From Rhabditoides inermis (lineage: Eukaryota; Nematoda; Chromadorea; Rhabditida; Rhabditidae), in contig CAWZYM010000399.1 of NCBI GenBank assembly GCA_963966185.1, positions 361,001 through 425,000 of the forward strand: 64,000 bases of DNA, in the 5' to 3' direction. The notes beneath the pieces are model-generated. The model saw only the letters and a program-made list of their open reading frames with translations, made no database searches and was not told where the DNA came from. A program made the position numbers and the translations under genes. Shown one piece after another: positions 57,447 through 64,000 of the stretch; position 1 is the stretch's first letter; every line of letters begins with the position of its first letter.

Positions 57447-59879
57447 CTCACCGGGAGGTCCGCGTCCGCCCCTGCCACCGCCACCGCCGCCTCCCCTGCC
57501 GCCGCCGCCAGCCTGCACGTTCTGCGCCCCTCCGAATCCACCATGTCCTCCAAAGTCCTGCTGTCCGCCGAAGCCACCCTGCTGAAAGAAACGTGCAACC
57601 ATCGGCTAAAAGACAGACTGCTGCCATACTAAGATGTGATTTACAATTGAAATGGTTTTGAGTGACCCCCTAGGAGACCTCTGATAGCAGATTGACCTAA
57701 TCAACACTCCAGATCTCACCTGTCCTCCGAAGTCCCCGTCGCTGCCTCCGAATCCACCCTGTTGTCCACCGAATCCACCACGTCCTCCCTGCCTGTTGCC
57801 GCCACGGCCTCCTCCCTGAATCAGTTCATGACGCGTTTGAAAAAGATGCCAGAACGCTCACCTGTCCTCCCTGTCCTCCGAATCCTCCCTGCTGTCTGCC
57901 GAACTCATCTCCTCCGAAACCGCCCTGGCCTCCCTAATACAACATCGGAAGCGTTGTGTATCAGCGATTGTAAGCGCAAGCTGACTTGGATTGCTCGACA
58001 ATTTGGCCGGTCAAACCATGTTTTAGGGATTGATATTTAATTACCTGTTGTCCGCCGAAGCCACCGCGTCCACCCTGTCCTCCCTGAATAGAGTCATTAG
58101 GTTTTTCTGTCTCAGTTCAGATCGTTTCACTCTCAAAAACGTGTCAAAAGTAGTAAAATGTATATATGTGATGAATCTGGTATCTGTACACACCTGTCCT
58201 CCCTGCTGTCCACCGAATCCACCGTCTTGTCCACCAAATCCGCCGCGGCCGCCACCCTGCAGAGAAGTTGTTAGATTGGCATGTGGCCCAATCAGTTCAC
58301 CTGTCCTCCCTGCTGTCCACCAAAGCCTCCACGACCACCCTAAAATGTGTTTTGTTGCGATCCTTTCCTCCCCCCTTGCTTAGATTGTATCGCTTTCCGT
58401 TTGTTCTCGACAATACGGGCTATATTCGCATCGCACTGGTTGCCATGAAAATTCAGTGTTTTTGTACGAACTATTAGTTTGTTTGTTTCAATGTTTTTTC
58501 TTCTTCAAAACTCACCTGCTGTCCTCCGAATCCGCTGTCCTGCCCGCCGAAGCCGCCGCGACCGCCCTGCAAACGATATATTCAAGTTATTTACAGTAAG
58601 TCGTGAACTTTAAAAACAAGAATTTATACAATCACGCACCTGATCTCCTCCGAATCCGCCGCGACCGCCCTGGCCTCCCTGAAATGTGGGAAAACATTAG
58701 AGTAAAATGTAATGGTATGTGTTGCCTCGTTGCCTGTTCGGCAATTGTCATAATCATGATGTGCTGTAAATCTCCCGTACCTGATCTCCTCCCCACCCTC
58801 CCTGGTCTCCTCCTCCTCCACCTCCGCGGCCTCCCTGCTGTCCACCACGTCCGCCCTACATCGAACTGTTAGTATACGTATCGTACAATCACGTATCGTT
58901 GTGCAGTATAGATCCGTGATACTCTTGTTTCACAGATGTCGTGTGTTGTCTACCGTACCGATCCGCCGAATCCCCCTCCGCCGCCGCCCGCGTTCCACCA
59001 CCCGCCACCGCCGCGGCCCTAAAGTTGGATTCATTTAACAATTATTATAATTTTATAATTTTATAATACTATCATTCTTATCCAGGAATGAGATAGAAAG
59101 ATCAGAGGAAGAGTCAGCTCTTGGAAATAACGCGCAACACATGAGAGATATTTTCGAGTTGCAAGTAAGGTCGATGAAACGTGCAGGCTATCGCTATATC
59201 ACAGTGTTCCAAAATGATGCTTGTCAAAACTAAGATCCTGCTTTTCAAGAATCTAAAAGTTGTTTTGAAACATTGAGTCTAAAATAAACCCAAAACAAGC
59301 GCAGCTCACCCATCCGTTCCTGTTCCAGCCCCAGCGGTTGCCCGGGCCGCGCCAACCTGAAAGTGAGAGATAGTGTGGGACACGACCTTCCGCATTCGCA
59401 GACAATCTGAAGCTCATCCATCCGTCGGAACAAGAACGGATACTGTTGGGAATGCATACGCATATATCAAACTCACTTCCTCTCCACAGTTGGAAGGATG
59501 ACATTTGCATACCCATAACACAACTCACTTTCTCCCTACCATCCTGAAAGTGGACGGATACGAAATCATACAGTAAGACAAAGTAAGGGAAGGATACATA
59601 CACATACATAACACAACTCACTTCCTACCAGCCTGACAGTGGGCGGATACAAAAGGATACAAGACAAAGTGGGAGTAGGAATACACTCTCTCTAGCATAC
59701 ACACAATATACTCACTTCCTCCCTACCAGCCTGAAAGTGGGGGAATACGTATACGGAATCATACAGTAAGACAAAGAAGGGGACTCACTTCCTCCCCAGC
59801 CTCCCCATCCGCCCGGTCCCCAGCCCTGCGCCTCCGACACCACAAAGAGCACCGCGAGAAGGGCGAGAAGCTTCAGCAT
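57248..59879 (-). CDS. secreted glycine-rich protein (FGGQQ repeats)
   Basis: Thirteen exons: 59879-59789, 59356-59310, 59018-58959, 58855-58781, 58678-58640, 58566-58516, 58339-58301, 58256-58194, 58083-58045, 57933-57862, 57815-57720, 57581-57452, 57258-57248. They encode 270 aa. A signal peptide (MLKLLALLAVLFVVSEAQG) is followed almost entirely by Gly with Gln, Phe, Trp, Arg and Asp, as in GGFGGQQGG and RGGFGGQD. No enzymatic domain is present. Exons 3-11 begin and end in phase 0 and several are exactly 39 nt, so the repeat grew by whole-exon duplication. Such proteins are usually secreted, extracellular or cuticle-associated in nematodes; the role is inferred only. The short last exon (RM stop) is the least certain. 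Confidence 0.82.
59477..59730 (-). repeat. tandem array of tiny splice cassettes in the first intron of the glycine-rich gene
   Basis: Three units each contain a good acceptor, an 11-15 nt insert and a good donor: 59716-59730, 59622-59632 and 59529-59543. A fourth, degenerate donor copy ends at 59477. Inserts read GCTGGTAGGGAGGAA or close variants and resemble the 3' end of exon 1 (GGCTGGGGAGGAA). In the phase set by exon 1 each insert has TAG as its second full codon, so inclusion would end translation. The spacers share CATACAGTAAGACAAAG. Confidence 0.75.
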
Positions 59880-60605
59880 CTCTGATCAATCGATAATTAC
59901 TAATCGATTTTGACAAAACAGATATGGTAACAACGCGGAAATGAAGGTGGTGCGTGCGAATGCGGAAGGTCGATGGGCAGAAAGCAGAGGGAGATGTGGA
60001 GTGAAGAGTGTAGTGTGCGGGGGTGGGTGACGTGTTGATCTCTCTTTTGTACGACTGCATGGCCGACTCCGCCCCATTTTGCCGAGAGAAATACTGGAAA
60101 ACAGAGAGATGTCGGCCAAATTGTGCGAACTTCATAATCTCGCGTCATGAATCATCAATCAACGAGCGATTTCACTTCCGGATCAAAGTCAGCGATTAGC
60201 TTTCGTTAAATGGGTTTGCTAAGTCTTTTGTTAGAAGAACCTTGAGTTCATTGATAGAAAAGGGCAGGGTGCGAGAGAAATGTCAATCTGACCGCACCGC
60301 AGATTATTACACTCGACACAAAGCGATTTTCGTCTGTGATCTGTAGTCGATGAAAGACGATTGACGTGTACATTTTTAGAACCTACACAAATAATGGATA
60401 TGAGACTGTTGTTACATTAACAAAGTGTGCCAATTTTAGTGTGAGTTTTCACTCTCGTCTGATCATTTCGCAGAAATAAATTAGTGTTGGAGAATGATTT
60501 GTCTTGTAAGATGAGTTTGATGAGTAAGGGCTTCGTCAGAGAAGAATCATTGTTGTGTTGTGGTTGGGTATAAAAAGACATGCACAGTTCGTGATACAAT
60601 CAGTC
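59880..60605. promoter_or_regulatory. divergent promoter region, with TATA box for the M13 peptidase
   Basis: The 726-bp gap separates divergently transcribed genes. TATAAAAA at 60569-60576 (+) lies 30 bp upstream of the M13 start ATG, leaving only a very short 5' UTR. No comparable TATA box is seen on the minus side. Confidence 0.6.
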
Positions 60606-62469
60606 ATGTGGTTCGCACTGCTTTTGCTTTCCTTAGTGTCGGCTGACTTTCTGAATCCTCCAGACTTCTACTTCCGTTATCTCTCGCACGAACTCGACCA
60701 CTCGCAGGCTCCTTGTGACAACTTCTACAGACATGTATGTCCCACCGGAGAATATAACATAGACGATATTGTACTTGAATATCTCAAAAACATAACTCAA
60801 ACGGAGAATGAACTGCTGGGAATGTATGAGTTTATTGATGCCAAGGTAGGTGTGAGAATGATTTCAAAACTGTTTATTTTAATTCAAAATGCATTGGTTG
60901 ATTCAATTGTGATGCAGTATGATGCTCAATGTAACGAAACGTGGGTAATAAAAAATCATATTTATAAAATCGTGATTGTAGAAACGACACTAACGATGCA
61001 CTCTGCACAGATATCGAAGAATTGAGGAACAACTTCAGGAATGATACGGTTTGTAGGTTATAAATACAGCAGATCATTGTCAGTATAACAGTTTGATGAT
61101 ATTGCCGACGCGATCGCTCTGTCTAATGTGATTTCAACCACAGAATTTGAATCGCATGATCATTATTTTCATGATCTGTACAGTGAACTCGAAGAAGATC
61201 TAAAGGTAAACGGTTTCTCACGAGCTTTTGAATTTATTTTATTTCAGACAACGGACGTGTCAAACTCTTATCATAAACTCTTTGTTGACAGATTGAAAGA
61301 AAGAATTCCGACACTACAAGATGCGTTTGCGAATTTGAAAAATGTTTCACAAAACTTGACCGAAACTTTCGACAACGCAAAAACAGTTGTTAAACAATTT
61401 AATGATTTAGTGAAGTGAATCAAATTGTTCCATCGTATCGTTGTCATATTTCGTTTCAGAAACGACTCCTCGATTTCACAAGAAAATATTCACTTTATTC
61501 TGGAAACTTTGAACTCACTTTCCGTAGATGATGAAATAACTTTCACAATGAATGCATGTATGCCAAATTCACCATAATTATTCAATAATTGTATTTCAGT
61601 TGCTCACATCTCTGACGACCCATTAATCGTGTACACTTACAACTTTGCTTATCAGATGTTGCTCATAAGAAACGAAGCATTAAAGGTATTTTACAACAGT
61701 TAAAAACTATATTTAATGGCTTAATTCACAAAATTCAGCTGGGATTGTTCTATTTCCTGATTGGACATGAAATAAGTCATCCTTATACGTATGATTTCAT
61801 CACGAATAGTTCGGTTTTTCACGAAAAGGCGGAATGTGTTGCGACAAAGTATAAACAGTCATGCCAACTTTTCGCAGAGGTTGGTATAAAAAACGAGTGC
61901 GGTTATTGCAAAAATTGAAAATGTATAGGATGGCTTGGCTTGCGAAAGTGATATCCACGTGACATCGAATGAAGATCTGCCCGATATTCAAGGAATCCGC
62001 ATTGCATATAAAGCTTTTAGTAAGAAGTTTGAAAATAAAATGGTACGTCCGTAGCAATTTTGACACACTGTGACTTTGAAAAATTTGTTTAAGAAACAAA
62101 TCACGCTGCAAACTGAAAATGACGTCGCTTATACAAACGAACAACTGTTCTTCTATGGGTTGGCAATTAATTATTGCGCAACTAATGCTGGACATGTGTG
62201 GAATGAGTACTGTTTTTTTTGTTAAGAATAACCTCAATTGTGTTATTATTTAGAGATACAAATGGTCCGGACGAACATTCTGGATTTATGGTCCGCATAA
62301 ACACTGTAGTCAAAGAGGTGAGAAAACATGTGTTCTTAGCATTTCTTCTCAAAAAAATGTGCAGGTGTCTGGTTTTGAAACTGCATTCGACTGCCAGCCC
62401 AATGATCGAATGTATCAGCCAAAAGAGGAACAGTGCGTCGTTTTCGGAAGAGATCCTGTCAAATTCTGA
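60606..62469 (+). CDS. short M13 (neprilysin-like) zinc metallopeptidase
   Basis: Twelve exons (60606-60845, 60918-60940, 60982-61048, 61092-61205, 61248-61414, 61460-61557, 61600-61685, 61739-61879, 61929-62042, 62094-62206, 62254-62317, 62365-62469) give 443 aa. A signal peptide (MWFALLLLSLVSA) precedes the family entry motif CDNFYRHVC. The zinc site GHEISH is in exon 8, the third-ligand region NEDLPDIQGIRIAYKAF fits the ExxxD motif, and FMVRINTVV carries the substrate-binding Arg region. Full neprilysins have about 750 residues and a membrane anchor; this one is secreted and shortened in the N-terminal lobe. It would cleave small peptides outside the cell. Coding DNA is more AT-rich than that of its neighbours. 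Confidence 0.87.
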
Positions 62470-62778
62470 GAAACTAATTATAAGTTATTGTTATTATAAT
62501 ATACGTGTTTCAAGCGTTCGAGAATCGTTTGTTTTGATATGTTAATATAAATTCCACGTGTGATGTCTGAAATTCTGTTTTCGAGTCATTTGGATAAATT
62601 TATGAACGTTTACGGCAATGTTATCTCCTATGTCCTATGCGCATCCCACACTACTGTTTCGGTTATTGGTAACTTTTTATGCTTTAAAATATGACACTAC
62701 AAATCACAATATTGCGGTGTTTATGTAACGATTACCCATACTTTGTAGAACAAACTATAACTGTTTGAGAATTTTGTG
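62470..62778. other. convergent intergenic region
   Basis: AT-rich 3' flanks of the M13 and XK-related genes. No further gene is visible. Confidence 0.5.
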
Positions 62779-63542
62779 TTATAAGACGGCTTCGGCTTCC
62801 GTATTTTTCGTTGCTGCTCTTTCTCTTCTTTCTCCTGCTCCATCCACACACTCGAGCCGCAAGTGACGTCTGCGGTTCGGATGAAAGCACGAATAGTAGA
62901 CAATCTGAAATCAAATGTTACAATATCGATTAACATCAATTTAACTAACCATCGTGCTCACTCCGATGACAAAGCCAGCCGCGACGCCGACAGAGAGATG
63001 TAGCTTGTAGGGATAGGCGAATGCCTGGTTGGGTAGAGTGAGTGCCACGATGACAGCTGCTTCGATTGCCTCGATCAAGTACGCGATGACGTAGCGGTAT
63101 CTGAAATTCTATTGATACACTTTCTCGCAAATGCTCATTGTTCAATGTTCGATACGCGTAACGTGATCAATATTTCAGAGTTTCAGAGACATACTGTCAT
63201 AACACTCACCTGGTCTGTCCCTCGGCCATGTTGAAGGGCGTCCAGGTGTGGACGCACGCGTTGATCAGCAGAAGCGCCGTCTCCAACACGCTGTGGCCAG
63301 AGTCGACAGACTGTAATATGCATTCACATTTCACATATGTTATATCACAATTTTCGATCACTGTAACATAACTAAACATCTGACCAAGCAATACCTGCAT
63401 AGCGGCTATGTGAATGAGGCTGATGACAAAGTGAGATCCAATTAGGGCGACGATGCCCCATCGGAAGGCGAGCAGGCAGAGGATGAAGACGCCGAGGCGA
63501 GACGAGACGGTGGAGATGCGCCAGATGAGCTGGAGGGAGGGA

Positions 63543-63585
<43 letters not shown>

Positions 63586-64000
63586 TGGGGGTAAGAGAGA
63601 GAAAGAGAGGGGGAGAGAGAGAGACTCGTACCTGCATGAAGCTCTCGTGCGGATGCATGTTGACCTTGTCCGGCCGCGCCATCCGCAGCGTGCGATGCTG
63701 CACGGTGATCGACCAGCACATACTATAATGTTTCATTGATTTATTGATTGATTTACCGATACCAAGAAAGTAACAACGGACTTTGTTTCATGCTATCGCG
63801 TTCCAGATTATAAAAAAAACTGTGATCACCTGCATAATGACAGCGTGATGGAGACGAATTGCAGCAGGACTGCAATGAACACATGATTACAATTTTTGTG
63901 AACGTTTTTTTATTTTTGAAATTCACCCCATCGCGGCAGCGGCTGACCCGGAGTGAAGAACCACAGAAAGTCAGCGATCAGATAGGCTTGAACCAGCAAC
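62779..64000 (-). CDS. XK-related protein (XKR/CED-8 family), 5' part outside the window
   Basis: Exons in transcript order: beyond 64000-63927, 63869-63830, 63722-63632, 63529-63395, 63310-63210, 63100-62950, 62904-62779. Seen here are LLVQAYLIADFLWFF, LLQFVSITLSLCSMCWS, the TVQHRTLRM loop, ISTVSSRLGVFILCLLAFRW, a GSHFVISLIHIAAMQ segment, YRYVIAYLIEAIEAAVIVAL and a final pass before YYSCFHPNR. The order and the loops match XK-family proteins. XKR8 and CED-8 are plasma-membrane phospholipid scramblases activated by caspases in apoptosis. The short C-terminus here shows no obvious DxxD caspase site, although the N-terminus, where CED-8 is cut, is off the window. Confidence 0.85.
63550..63578. 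repeat. (GA)n forming the polypyrimidine tract of an XKR acceptor
   Basis: It reads CT on the coding strand and leads into the acceptor before 63529. Confidence 0.85.

Noticed and set aside
1..64000. CRISPR arrays, operons with ribosome binding sites, prophage or integrated viral genes
   Set aside because: Nothing of this kind is present; the window is intron-rich metazoan DNA, and the regular repeats are microsatellites or exon duplications.

Overview
The window is nuclear DNA of a nematode. The evidence is a cuticle collagen with the nematode N-terminal layout, a full netrin (unc-6), a 940-residue lgl-1, many short introns (about 43 nt and up) with GTRAG/YAG ends, and a 22-nt antisense copy of a near-perfect SL1 spliced-leader sequence inside an intron. 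I cannot fix the species; the many exons per gene, CpG-rich DNA and abundant (GA)n/(CT)n tracts are unlike AT-rich parasitic clades.

Layout. 1-3271: upstream DNA of an ETS factor. 3272-7517 (+): PNT-ETS transcription factor with two alternative last exons that both complete the DNA-binding domain. 8317-17898 (-): DRAM/Frag1/Sfk1 six-pass membrane protein with kilobase introns, one holding a pair of inverted tRNA-like repeats. 18912-20292 (-): trypsin-like protease with a broken frame. 21388-34737 (-): a 40-exon acetyl-CoA carboxylase. 35507-43546 (-): 26-exon lgl-1. 45064-46094 (-): cuticle collagen with a tRNA-Ile gene in its intron. 46417-49114 (-): tetraspanin with two alternative large-loop cassettes. 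50742-56836 (-): unc-6 netrin. 57248-59879 (-): secreted glycine-rich protein made of small phase-0 exons. 60606-62469 (+): short M13 zinc peptidase, divergent from the glycine-rich gene. 62779-64000 (-): XK-related (CED-8-like) protein, running off the right edge.

Gene models were built by hand from splice sites, phase and homology. All complete models except the protease close to a multiple of three: ETS 489/502 aa, DRAM 268, ACC 2254, LGL 940, collagen 277, tetraspanin 306/311, netrin 605, glycine-rich 270, M13 443. The genes do not form one pathway. Cell polarity and guidance (lgl-1, unc-6), lipid synthesis (ACC), cuticle or secreted matrix (collagen, glycine-rich) and membrane biology (tetraspanin, DRAM, XKR) are simply neighbours.

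The most interesting signals are the duplicated domain-level exons in the ETS and tetraspanin genes, the SL1-like relic, altered active-site motifs in the carboxylase, and an array of stop-containing splice cassettes in the glycine-rich gene.
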